From UBA4582 sp047630175 (GTDB lineage Bacteria > Pseudomonadota > Gammaproteobacteria > Pseudomonadales > Azotimanducaceae): DNA of 30,529 nt. Positions 1 to 7,686 of the stretch are shown here, piece by piece. Both the position numbers and the translations under genes were made by a program. The DNA is taken from contig JBLHVI010000041.1 in assembly GCA_047630175.1 (NCBI GenBank), forward strand, positions 1-30,529. The letters run 5' to 3'. The notes beneath the pieces are model-generated. The model was not told the DNA's origin. It saw only the letters and a program-made list of their open reading frames with translations, and searched no databases. Position 1 is the first letter of the stretch; each line of letters opens with the position of its first letter.

Positions 1-113
1 ATGGATGTCCCGACGTTGGTGCTCGATGTTGGTGCCATAGCCAAATGAGGCTAGCGCCATAACCAGCATGCGTTTGCATGATCGCCATTCAGCTGGAAAA
101 GTGCTTCCGGGCC
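1..113. other. Left edge, no gene assigned
   Basis: No gene can be assigned here. The plus strand is open from base 1 to a TGA at 46-48, which could be the last 15 codons of an upstream gene. The minus strand also has open frames with ATG codons near 60-90 that could start a gene divergent from the regulator. The stretch is too short to choose between these readings. Confidence 0.3.
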
Positions 114-141
114 TTGCCAAAGGTGCCAGCGAGCCTATACT
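114..141 (+). promoter_or_regulatory. Candidate sigma70 promoter of the gntR-RND operon
   Basis: TTGCCA at 114-119 is followed after 16 bp by TATACT at 136-141. Both hexamers are close to the sigma70 consensus. Transcription would start near 148, inside the operator cluster and about 58 bp before the preferred regulator start codon. This location argues against the longer reading frame that begins at 68. Confidence 0.5.
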
Positions 142-180
142 GGTCCCACCAAATTGGTTGGACCAAAACGGTCATACCAA
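141..180. promoter_or_regulatory. Triple FadR/GntR-type operator
   Basis: Three dyads of the form GGT-N3-ACC follow one another: TGGTCCCACCA at 141-151, TTGGTTGGACCAA at 154-166 and CGGTCATACCAA at 169-180. Their centres (146, 160, 174) are exactly 14 bp apart. Sites 1 and 2 together also make a 25-bp inverted repeat with one mismatch. The spacing TGGT-N3-ACCA matches the known E. coli FadR core TGGTCNGACCA and related GntR operators. The sites cover the -10 element and predicted start, so repression, most simply autorepression by the adjacent gene, is inferred. Confidence 0.6.
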
Positions 181-205
181 AAACTCAGTCCGAGATGCTA
201 GCGGT

Positions 206-931
206 ATGCCACGATCAAAAGCAGAAGAAATCACCGACACCCTACGTGAGGAAATACTGCGCGGGCAATATCGTGCCGGCGAGCGCCTGCCTTCAGAAAG
301 GGACCTGGCTAGCCGCTTTGAAGCCAATCGCAGCTCGGTCCGCGAGGCCATTAAGAAGCTGGAACAGCTTGGTATTGCCGATGTGCAGCCGGGCGGCGTG
401 CGGGTGGTAGCGATTGAGGATGCCACGTTGGAAGTGCTTGGCTACCTGATGGACAACGGTGAGACACCAAGACCCAAGCTCATCGAGCAATTGCTTGACG
501 TGCTCGGTGCAATGGTCGCCCTGTCCGCGAGTACCGCCATTAAGGTAGCGAGTGATGAGCAGCTGCAGCAAATGAGTGCCGCCATCGAACAGCTCCGAAA
601 CACCATCGACCAGCCTCTCCAGTACCAGCAACACTGGCGAGAACTCTCCTTGCAGTTCACCAATATTAACCAGAACCTAGTGCTGCGGCTGATCTTCAAT
701 GGGTTGAAGACCCAATTCGTCGGGCGGCTCGAAGGGCTCGGTCTCGACGTCAAGATAGACCAGCAGCGCGACCTCGCCTGCCTGGATGCGCTGGCTAATG
801 CTATCGACAAGCGTGACACGATGGCCGCTGGCACCGCCATTGCGGGCCACTTCCTGCTACTTAAAGACAGTATTTTGCAGGCACTTGCAACCCGCCAGAA
901 CCTGCCTACAAGGAGCGTGACCCATGCCTAG
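206..931 (+). CDS. FadR-like GntR-family transcriptional regulator
   Basis: A 241-residue DNA-binding regulator. Residues 5-70 form a GntR winged helix; the recognition part around 28-56 contains LPSERDLA, then NRSSVREAIKKLEQLG. The C-terminal part is all-helical, and LVLRLIFNGLK (158-168) resembles the matching segment of E. coli FadR. The length is almost that of FadR (239). The metal-binding histidine set of ordinary FCD domains is not evident, which also favours a FadR_C-like sensor. An in-frame ATG at 68 would add 46 residues, but it lies upstream of the promoter and operators, so the ATG at 206 is chosen. The 3' end overlaps the next gene by 8 bp, indicating an operon. By analogy the ligand could be an acyl-CoA or another hydrophobic compound; this is inference. 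Confidence 0.8.
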   Translation: MPRSKAEEITDTLREEILRGQYRAGERLPSERDLASRFEANRSSVREAIKKLEQLGIADVQPGGVRVVAIEDATLEVLGYLMDNGETPRPKLIEQLLDVLGAMVALSASTAIKVASDEQLQQMSAAIEQLRNTIDQPLQYQQHWRELSLQFTNINQNLVLRLIFNGLKTQFVGRLEGLGLDVKIDQQRDLACLDALANAIDKRDTMAAGTAIAGHFLLLKDSILQALATRQNLPTRSVTHA

Positions 932-2126
932 CGTAATCATCAAGGGCACCATAACTGTTGCTGTTCTGTTTTTCGGGGTCTTAGTGGCAGCGGCACTGGT
1001 TATGACCCAGCCGGAGCCAGAACAGATTGAACCTGAAGAGGTCGCCACCACTATTCGAGTGCTCGAAGTCTCCAAGGAAACCTTGCAGCTCGAAATTCGC
1101 TCGCAAGGCACAATAATTCCGCGTCAACAGAGCGAGCTTATCCCGGAGGTCAACGGACGTGTCAAGTGGGTCTCACCGAGTCTCGTGGCGGGCGGCCTGT
1201 TCGCTAAAGAAGATGTGCTGCTGCGCCTTGATGATAGGGACTACCAAAGCGTCGTTGGTCGCTCCGAAGCCGCAGTATCCCGTGCTGAGGCTGAAGATGA
1301 ACTCGCCCGCTTTGAATTCACCCGGATGCAAGAACTGGTCAAGAACAAACTCACCAGTCAATCCAGCCTAGAGAGCGCATTGCGTACCCAACGAATAGCT
1401 TCTGCGGCACTGGTAGATGCCAAGATCATGCTAGAGCAGGCAGAGCGCGACCTGAACCGAACTGAAATCCGCGCACCCTACGACGGCCTGGTGCGCGCCG
1501 AAAAAGTAGACGCAGGCCAGTTTTTGAGTCGCGGCCAGTCAATTGCCTCCATTTATGCCAGCGACTCGGTAGAAGTACGCCTACCTGTAGCCGACCGCCA
1601 ACTGGCTTATCTCGATTTGCCGCTAGGCTTCCGCGGTGAGATCAACCCCGATGATGCACCGGAGGTCATCTTATCAACCCAATACGCGGGCCAACGTTAC
1701 GAGTGGCGTGGTCATCTTGTGCGGACTGAGGCCGAGATAGATGCGCGCAGTCGCATGGTCACTGCCGTCGCGCGGGTTAAAAGCACGGCAATCCCGGGCC
1801 AGCCTCTTCTGCAGATTGGCCTGTTTGTTAACGCCCGCATTCAGGGCCACCTCGTTAATGACATTGTGTCGCTGCCACGCGCTGCACTACGCAACCAGAA
1901 TCAGGTATTGGTTGTCGATGCCGACTCTCGACTGCGTTATCGCTCGGTCGAGGTCATGCGTTTTGAGCAAGATCACGTGGTGATCAGCAGTGGTCTCGAA
2001 ACCGGTGAGATCGTTAATATTTCGCCCATCCAAACGGTAATTGACGGCATGCGGGTCAAGCCCTTTGACCCGAAAGCGGCAGTCAATATGAACACTGCGA
2101 CAGCCACTGAGGCCCATCAGGGCTAA
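924..2126 (+). CDS. RND efflux periplasmic adaptor (membrane-fusion protein)
   Basis: A 400-residue HlyD/AcrA-type adaptor that would join an RND pump to an outer-membrane channel. A single hydrophobic segment at about residues 5-27 has no lipobox cysteine, so it is an uncleaved anchor rather than a lipoprotein signal. The order is typical: first lipoyl half (about 60-95), alpha-helical hairpin (about 110-175, RAEAEDELARFEF to LEQAERDLNRT), second lipoyl half beginning IRAPYDGLV, then beta-barrel and membrane-proximal domains. The start ATG lies inside the regulator's last codons, so translation is probably coupled. The pump follows 35 bp later. No outer-membrane factor gene is present, so a shared TolC-like channel is inferred. 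Confidence 0.92.
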   Translation: MPSVIIKGTITVAVLFFGVLVAAALVMTQPEPEQIEPEEVATTIRVLEVSKETLQLEIRSQGTIIPRQQSELIPEVNGRVKWVSPSLVAGGLFAKEDVLLRLDDRDYQSVVGRSEAAVSRAEAEDELARFEFTRMQELVKNKLTSQSSLESALRTQRIASAALVDAKIMLEQAERDLNRTEIRAPYDGLVRAEKVDAGQFLSRGQSIASIYASDSVEVRLPVADRQLAYLDLPLGFRGEINPDDAPEVILSTQYAGQRYEWRGHLVRTEAEIDARSRMVTAVARVKSTAIPGQPLLQIGLFVNARIQGHLVNDIVSLPRAALRNQNQVLVVDADSRLRYRSVEVMRFEQDHVVISSGLETGEIVNISPIQTVIDGMRVKPFDPKAAVNMNTATATEAHQG

Positions 2127-2161
2127 CCTGGTTTCACTGCAAACAAGCAGGAGCACACGTG

Positions 2162-5100
2162 ATGGAAAAGGTAATTGGCTGGTTTGTTGACAACCCGGTG
2201 GCTGCCAACCTGATGATGCTGATTTTCTTGGCAGGGGGCGGTATTTCGCTTGCCACCATGCACAAGGAAGAGTTCCCGAATATTGAGCCCGGCGTCATCA
2301 ACGTTCGCGTACCCTACCTTGGCGCTGCGCCTGCAGAGGTAGAAGAAGCCGTTTGCGTACGTATCGAGGAAGCGCTTGAAGGCGTGGAAGGCGTCGAGCG
2401 TATGCGCAGCAATGCCAGCGAAGGCATGTGCACCGTCAGCTTAGAATTATTTCCAGATACCGACGTCACCAAAGCCATGAACGATGTCAAAGGCCAGGTT
2501 GACGCCATATCAACTTTTCCCGCTGAGACCGAGAAACCCGTTGTCTCAGCCATGCAGTTCCGCGGTAAAACCATTAGTATCGTGCTCTATGGCCGCACCG
2601 ACGAGACCACCCTAAAACTGTTGGGCGAAGAGATTCGCGATGATGTTGCCGGACTCGACGGTATTTCACAGGTGACGGTGCAGTATGCTCGGCCATGGGA
2701 AATCTCGATTGAGGTCAGCGAACAAACACTGCGACAGTACAACCTGACGATGACGCAAATTGCCAACGCCATCCGCGCATCGTCACTAGATATGCCCGGC
2801 GGATCTATCAAAACTGCTGGTGGCGAAGTCCTGTTACGCAGCAAGGGGCAGGCATATCGAGGCTATGAGTACGAAAACATTGTTGTTCTGACCCGACCCG
2901 ATGGCACCAATCTCACGCTCGGCCAATTAGCCACAGTCAGAGATGCCTTCGAAGAGGGTTTTCTGCGCGCCAAATTCAATGGCGAACGCGCGGTCACCAT
3001 CACGGTATATCGCGTCGGCGAAGAGGATACACTGACCTCTGCTGCCTCCGTCAAACAATACATTGAGCGCAAGCGTCCTTACATGCCGGCGGGCATAGAA
3101 ATGGGCGTCTGGCTGGACGAATCCGTCTCACTAGATCGACGCATTTCGGCCCTGACTAAAAATGCTTACGCCGGACTTGCCCTCGTCATGCTTATCCTGA
3201 CGTTGTTCCTTCGATTCAAGGTGGCCATGTGGGTGGCCGCCGGCATTCCCATTGCTGTGCTTGGGGCAATCTGGGTGTTCCCGGCCGCCGGTCTCAACAT
3301 CAGCTCACTCACGGTACTGGCGTTCATCTTGGTCCTTGGCATCGTCGTGGATGATGCCATCGTGATTGGCGAGCGCGTCTTCGCACACGAAGGAACAGAT
3401 CGCACCCACCGCGAAGCCGCGATTTCGGGAACTTATGAAGTGCTGGTCCCGGTTGTCTTTGGCGTACTGACGACCATGGCCGCGTTCCTCCCCATTCTCA
3501 TCATTGAAGGCCGCATGGGGCAGTTTTTCTCGCTCATAGGCTATGTCGTAGTCGTCTGTCTCGTCTTCAGCCTATTTGAATGTCTGCTGATTTTGCCGGC
3601 TCACCTCGCCCACCGCAAAACCAGCGGCTATTTTCTCAGTGAAACCGCCATGGTAAAACGCTGGATCAAATTTCAGGCCCTGTTTGCTGACGGCCTACAA
3701 AATTTCGCGGAAAACACGTATAAACCATTCCTCATTCGAACGCTGCAGTGGCGTTGGGTCACCTGGGCAGTCGGTACGGCGGTACTGCTGACCGCAATAG
3801 CGTTGGTGACAAGCGGCCGCGTGGTATTCCAGTTTTTCCCAGCGGTTGAGGGAGATCGTATTTATGCCACGCTAACGATGCCTGAGGGCATCAACGTAGA
3901 AATGACAGAAGATGGGGCGCGTCGCATTGAAGCGGCGGCTCAGGTGTTGGCAGAGGAAATCGATGCGGACCTGATCATCACAGGCGCAATATCGGATGAG
4001 TCCAGTGCGGTTACTAGCATTTTCTCATCCATCGGCATTAATGCTGCGCGCGGCAACGGCCCCCCTTCTAGGACGTCAGGCGGCAGCCATCTGGCAGAGA
4101 TCGTGCTCAATCTCGTTGCCATTGAAGACCGCCCTAACTGGACGGCCTCGCGTATCGCAGACCGATGGAGAGTGCTGACCGGCAGCATTCCTGATGCTGT
4201 GGAGCTGAACTTTTCGGCCGACTCGTTTAGTGCCGGCGACCCGATTGCCCTACAATTGCGCGGCCGCGACGTGGAGGAACTGCAGCGTGCCGCGGCTCAC
4301 CTACGCTCCGAACTTGCTCAGTACCCAGGCGTAATGGATCTGTCAGATTCATTCCGCGCCGGTAAACAGGAAATCAAGCTCGATATTCTGCCCGAAGCAA
4401 AGTCTCTCGGCCTAACACTCACCGATCTTGCGCGGCAAGTTCGACAGGCGTTCTACGGTGAAGAAGCGCAGCGTATTCAGCGCGGTACTGACGACGTCAG
4501 AGTGATGGTTCGCTATCCCCAAGACGAACGTCGCTCGCTGGGCAACCTTGAAGACATGCGTATCCGGACAGCAGATGGTTCAGAAGTGCCTTTTTCCAGC
4601 GTTGCAGAGGTGGAATATGGCACCGGCTATTCAACCATTCGCCGCCAGGACCAGCAGCGCGTGGTCGAAGTCCGCGGCGACGTTAACCGCGCGTTGATCA
4701 CGCCGGAGGAAGTTGTCGCGGCGGTTGAGCGCAAGATCTGCGAACAAGGACGCTTTAGCACGAGTGACAATCGCTGCATGAATTCGCTGTTCCCCGGCGT
4801 TCGCTACCAGCTGTCCGGTGAACAGCAGGAACGTGCCAAAGCCATCGGCAGTATTTTCAGCACGGTACCCGTTGCGCTTATGATTATTTTTGCACTGCTC
4901 GCCATTCCCCTGAAGTCCTACTTACAGCCGCTGGTCATTATGAGTGTGATTCCCTTCGGCGCCGTGGGCGCTATTGTCGGCCACTATCTCATGGGCTGGC
5001 CACTGGTGTTTTTCTCTATCCTTGGCATCATTGCACTTTCCGGCGTCGTGGTGAACGCGTCACTGGTGCTGGTGGATTACATCAACCGCCAGCGCAGGCA

Positions 5101-5458
5101 AGGCGTCTCCGTGTTTGAAGCAGTCACCAACGCGGGGGTCGTACGATTCAGGCCGATCATTCTGACATCTGTCACTACCTTTGTGGGTCTGGTTCCACTG
5201 ATGAGCAACAACGACCCAGAAACGTTTATGTTTATTCCGATGGCCATCTCGCTCGCCTTTGGCGTGTTGTTCGCCACCATGATCACGCTCTTTCTTGTAC
5301 CGAGCCTGTATCTGATGCTCGAAGACTGGTTGCGTTTCTGCGGTATGGATAATGCTGTCGATCCAGCCGACGTGGTCTACCACACTGGAACTGAAACGTC
5401 TGAGGATGCGATGCAGCATGAAGCCAAACCTAAATCGGCACCAAGCGATGGCAACTAG
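2162..5458 (+). CDS. RND-family efflux pump, inner-membrane permease
   Basis: A proton-driven AcrB/HAE-type transporter of 1098 residues, the usual family size. It begins with the standard cytoplasmic helix (EKVIGWFVDNPVAANLMML). The duplicated fold is visible: TM1, a large periplasmic loop, TM2-6 with VVDDAIVIGERVF, then a second half ending in TM11-12 (FGVLFATMITLFLVPSLYLML). The tandem aspartates (398/399 counted from the GTG) match AcrB Asp407/408. The position of AcrB Lys940 is replaced within GVVVNASLVL, so this belongs to a branch without that lysine. A GTG at 2159 is possible, but CAGGAG at 2148-2153 sits 8 nt before the ATG at 2162. The substrate cannot be told from sequence. Confidence 0.93.
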   Translation: MEKVIGWFVDNPVAANLMMLIFLAGGGISLATMHKEEFPNIEPGVINVRVPYLGAAPAEVEEAVCVRIEEALEGVEGVERMRSNASEGMCTVSLELFPDTDVTKAMNDVKGQVDAISTFPAETEKPVVSAMQFRGKTISIVLYGRTDETTLKLLGEEIRDDVAGLDGISQVTVQYARPWEISIEVSEQTLRQYNLTMTQIANAIRASSLDMPGGSIKTAGGEVLLRSKGQAYRGYEYENIVVLTRPDGTNLTLGQLATVRDAFEEGFLRAKFNGERAVTITVYRVGEEDTLTSAASVKQYIERKRPYMPAGIEMGVWLDESVSLDRRISALTKNAYAGLALVMLILTLFLRFKVAMWVAAGIPIAVLGAIWVFPAAGLNISSLTVLAFILVLGIVVDDAIVIGERVFAHEGTDRTHREAAISGTYEVLVPVVFGVLTTMAAFLPILIIEGRMGQFFSLIGYVVVVCLVFSLFECLLILPAHLAHRKTSGYFLSETAMVKRWIKFQALFADGLQNFAENTYKPFLIRTLQWRWVTWAVGTAVLLTAIALVTSGRVVFQFFPAVEGDRIYATLTMPEGINVEMTEDGARRIEAAAQVLAEEIDADLIITGAISDESSAVTSIFSSIGINAARGNGPPSRTSGGSHLAEIVLNLVAIEDRPNWTASRIADRWRVLTGSIPDAVELNFSADSFSAGDPIALQLRGRDVEELQRAAAHLRSELAQYPGVMDLSDSFRAGKQEIKLDILPEAKSLGLTLTDLARQVRQAFYGEEAQRIQRGTDDVRVMVRYPQDERRSLGNLEDMRIRTADGSEVPFSSVAEVEYGTGYSTIRRQDQQRVVEVRGDVNRALITPEEVVAAVERKICEQGRFSTSDNRCMNSLFPGVRYQLSGEQQERAKAIGSIFSTVPVALMIIFALLAIPLKSYLQPLVIMSVIPFGAVGAIVGHYLMGWPLVFFSILGIIALSGVVVNASLVLVDYINRQRRQGVSVFEAVTNAGVVRFRPIILTSVTTFVGLVPLMSNNDPETFMFIPMAISLAFGVLFATMITLFLVPSLYLMLEDWLRFCGMDNAVDPADVVYHTGTETSEDAMQHEAKPKSAPSDGN

Positions 5459-5489
5459 GAAAGTTCTTGTCGTTACGGCAATTGCGCCG

Positions 5490-5520
5490 GGCGCATAACA
5501 TGCAGCATGTGTCCAGCGCC
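5490..5520. terminator. Nested hairpin after the RND operon, weak terminator candidate
   Basis: An outer stem GGCGC (5490-5494) pairs with GCGCC (5516-5520). It encloses a second stem ACATG/CATGT (5498-5510) with a 3-nt loop. No run of T follows, so an intrinsic terminator is not supported. It may be a 3'-end stabilising structure or chance. Confidence 0.25.
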
Positions 5521-5636
5521 GGGGCCTTACCCGCGTATGCGAGCCCACATTCTGTGTTAATGTAAGCCCTGTCGTTAGATGAGTCCGCCGTTCATTACTA
5601 TCACCGTTCGTGACGTCGTTGAGAAGGTAAGAGTCA

Positions 5637-6716
5637 ATGCTAAGAAAGGCCATCAGCTTGGTTGAACAAGGGCATATTCCCGATGTTTTCACGCGCATTG
5701 CTATCAATGGCATCATTGCTCAGCGCTGTCGCCAAGAACGCAAACGGTACCGCAACAAGTCAGCCATGCCTGAATTCTTGAAGCAGATGCAACAAAGTCC
5801 GTTGTCCGTCAACACGAATGACGCTAACCAACAGCATTACGAAGTCACCACTGACTTTTATGATCTCGTCCTAGGGGAACACAAAAAGTACAGCAGCGCT
5901 TTATTTATGCCTGGGATAACCGAACTCAGCCAAGCTGAAGCCGCCATGTTAGCCCTCACCTGTGAACATGCCGAACTCGATGATGCCCAAACTATTTTAG
6001 AACTTGGCTGCGGCTGGGGATCGCTGACGCTGTGGATGGCTGAGCACTATCCTGCGTGTCAGATTACCGCCGTTAGTAACTCAGCAACCCAAAAGGACTA
6101 CATTGATAAAGCCGCCGAGAAACGTGACCTTGTTAATGTCACCGTGATTACCTGTGACATGAATGATTTTGAGCCCGAGGGCCGTTTCGATCGTGTGGTG
6201 TCGGTCGAAATGTTCGAGCATATGCGTAACCATGAATTACTTTTCAACCGTATATCCCAGTGGCTCACCGCCGATGGCAAGTTATTTTTCCACGTCTTTT
6301 GCCACCAGTTATTCCCGTACTTTTATGAATCTGAGTCTGAGTCTGACTGGATGTCCGAGAATTTTTTTAGCGGCGGTATGATGCCATCATGGGATTTGCC
6401 CTTACAATTTCAGGAAAAGCTAATTCTGGAAGATCGCTGGGCCCTAAGTGGCCAGCATTATGCAAAAACCTGTGCTGCGTGGCTGGCCAACTGTGATCGT
6501 TTCAAAACACAAATCCTCGCGATTTTCAGCCACTCGCCTGACCCAGCAACACCGATCGTGCAGTTTCATCGGTGGCGGATGTTTTTTATGGCCTGTGAGC
6601 GACTGTTTGCTTATAACAACGGCAGTGAATGGTTCGTGGGTCACTATCGTTTTCGAAATAAAAACACACTACCATCAAGCTCTAGCGACCAAGTGTCAGC
6701 AGCAGGTGATGAGTGA
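5637..6716 (+). CDS. CFA-synthase-like SAM methyltransferase (coclaurine-N-methyltransferase-type)
   Basis: A 359-residue class I S-adenosylmethionine methyltransferase of the Mycolic_acid_cyclopropane_synthase superfamily. QHYEVTTDFYDLVLG (66-80) is the entry motif. LELGCGWGSL (121-130) is the SAM motif I, and VVSVEMFEHM (187-196) is the post-motif region. The C-terminal stretch DWMSENFFSGGMMPS (237-251), WALSGQHYAKTC and FFMACERLFAYNNG follows the pattern of plant coclaurine N-methyltransferases and their bacterial relatives more than that of classical lipid CFA synthases. The acceptor substrate is unknown. An AAGAG-type ribosome site lies close before the ATG. The gene stands alone, 178 bp after the RND operon. 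Confidence 0.82.
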   Translation: MLRKAISLVEQGHIPDVFTRIAINGIIAQRCRQERKRYRNKSAMPEFLKQMQQSPLSVNTNDANQQHYEVTTDFYDLVLGEHKKYSSALFMPGITELSQAEAAMLALTCEHAELDDAQTILELGCGWGSLTLWMAEHYPACQITAVSNSATQKDYIDKAAEKRDLVNVTVITCDMNDFEPEGRFDRVVSVEMFEHMRNHELLFNRISQWLTADGKLFFHVFCHQLFPYFYESESESDWMSENFFSGGMMPSWDLPLQFQEKLILEDRWALSGQHYAKTCAAWLANCDRFKTQILAIFSHSPDPATPIVQFHRWRMFFMACERLFAYNNGSEWFVGHYRFRNKNTLPSSSSDQVSAAGDE

Positions 6717-6759
6717 CATGAAAATCACTGGCGATTAAGCTGTTTTTGCCTAAACTACC

Positions 6760-6776
6760 TTAAGTACATTAAGTAC
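6760..6776. repeat. Direct repeat TTAAGTAC, 9-bp period
   Basis: TTAAGTAC occurs at 6760-6767 and again at 6769-6776, in the 82-bp gap just upstream of the flagellin-like gene. It could be a tandem regulator half-site or a chance A/T-rich repeat. I found no convincing sigma28 or sigma54 promoter in this gap. Confidence 0.35.
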
Positions 6777-6798
6777 TTCATCGTCAGAGAGAAACGTC

Positions 6799-7503
6799 AT
6801 GCCATTTTCAATAGCAGGACCTTCGTCTCCCGCGATACCTTCCCTGGATGGAATCAATAGAGTCGCGCAACGGATTAGCAGTGGTATCAGTGTGGATTTT
6901 CGGAGCAACGCCGCAGAATCAGCCATCGCCGGCAGAATAGATAGTAGTCTGGGGGAAACCACCGTCTCTATCAAAAATATCACCGATCAGGTTTCGTCGT
7001 TACAAAAAGCCGATGATACGTTGGGCTATGTCAGCAATCTGCTGGAACGCGCTCAGGCCCTTGAAGTCAAAGCTAATAGCGGCGCGCTAAGCGACACCGA
7101 CAGAGATATCATCCAACGCAGCCAAACTAATTTACTGCAGGAAGCTCAGTCAACGCTTGAGAATGCCCGCTTCAACGAGCAACCTTTGTTTACAGATCAG
7201 GCCGGCTCCGCAGTGCAGGACAAACTGGCCCAGTCCAACCCGAATTTTTCTGAAATCAGGGATGACCTAACAAGCCAGCGCGCAGACATAGGTGCCAAGC
7301 AGAATGGGCTAGCTTCTCAGGCCAATCAATTACTCGATCAACAGATCATTGCCAGTGGTCAGCTAAGTCAAATTCAGGATACGGACTTTGCTGAAGAGAT
7401 TGCTAACCTGATCAAGGAAGAGCTGCAGTTTAAAGCGAGCGTTATGGTGTTTGATCGTCAGCGTGTGGCTGAAGAAGCTGTGTTGGGTTTGTTGACGCAG
7501 TAA
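6799..7503 (+). CDS. Flagellin-like protein, minimal form
   Basis: A 234-residue protein with both conserved ends of flagellin and no central variable domain. RISSGISVDFRSNAAESAIAG followed by a long helix (about residues 25-115, including SLQKADDTLGYVSNLLERAQALEVKANSGALSDTDRDIIQ) corresponds to the flagellin N-terminal D0/D1 region. DTDFAEEIANLIKEELQFKAS near the end corresponds to the C-terminal D1/D0 helix. The extreme N-terminus is Pro/Ser-rich rather than the usual asparagine/leucine-rich D0 helix. Typical flagellins are 270-500 residues and lie beside fliD, fliS or flaG; none of these is here. It may be an atypical filament subunit, an adhesin-like paralogue or a relic. Confidence 0.72.
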   Translation: MPFSIAGPSSPAIPSLDGINRVAQRISSGISVDFRSNAAESAIAGRIDSSLGETTVSIKNITDQVSSLQKADDTLGYVSNLLERAQALEVKANSGALSDTDRDIIQRSQTNLLQEAQSTLENARFNEQPLFTDQAGSAVQDKLAQSNPNFSEIRDDLTSQRADIGAKQNGLASQANQLLDQQIIASGQLSQIQDTDFAEEIANLIKEELQFKASVMVFDRQRVAEEAVLGLLTQ

Positions 7504-7561
7504 GTGATAGCGACAGCGCGAATAGAAGTTCGTGCCCTGCTCTGGCTTGTGCTTTGCAGTG

Positions 7562-7577
7562 CGCTTGATTGCAAGCG
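7562..7577. terminator. Short hairpin between convergent genes
   Basis: CGCTTG (7562-7567) and CAAGCG (7572-7577) form a perfect 6-bp stem with a 4-nt loop in the 183-bp gap between the convergent flagellin-like and propeller genes. No T-run follows on either strand, so a role in termination is only a guess from position. Confidence 0.25.
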
Positions 7578-7686
7578 TTAGCGCATGCCCTAACTGAGCT
7601 GCAGTGACTCAAGACTAAGGATCGGGGCCATCAAGCTAGCGGATGGATATGAAGCCCCCAGCCCCGTCAAGACACGCCGTATTGTT

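Noticed and set aside
68..205. N-terminal extension of the GntR regulator from the ATG at 68
   Set aside because: It would place the promoter and the triple operator inside the coding region and adds 46 residues with no GntR similarity. The ATG at 206 gives a FadR-sized protein.
5060..5716. 218-codon open frame on the minus strand
   Set aside because: It lies opposite the end of the RND pump gene and the next gene's start, has no family motif, and is explained by the codon bias of the real genes.
6760..6798. Sigma28 promoter for the flagellin-like gene
   Set aside because: TAAA occurs at 6751, but no GCCGATAA-like element follows at the right distance.
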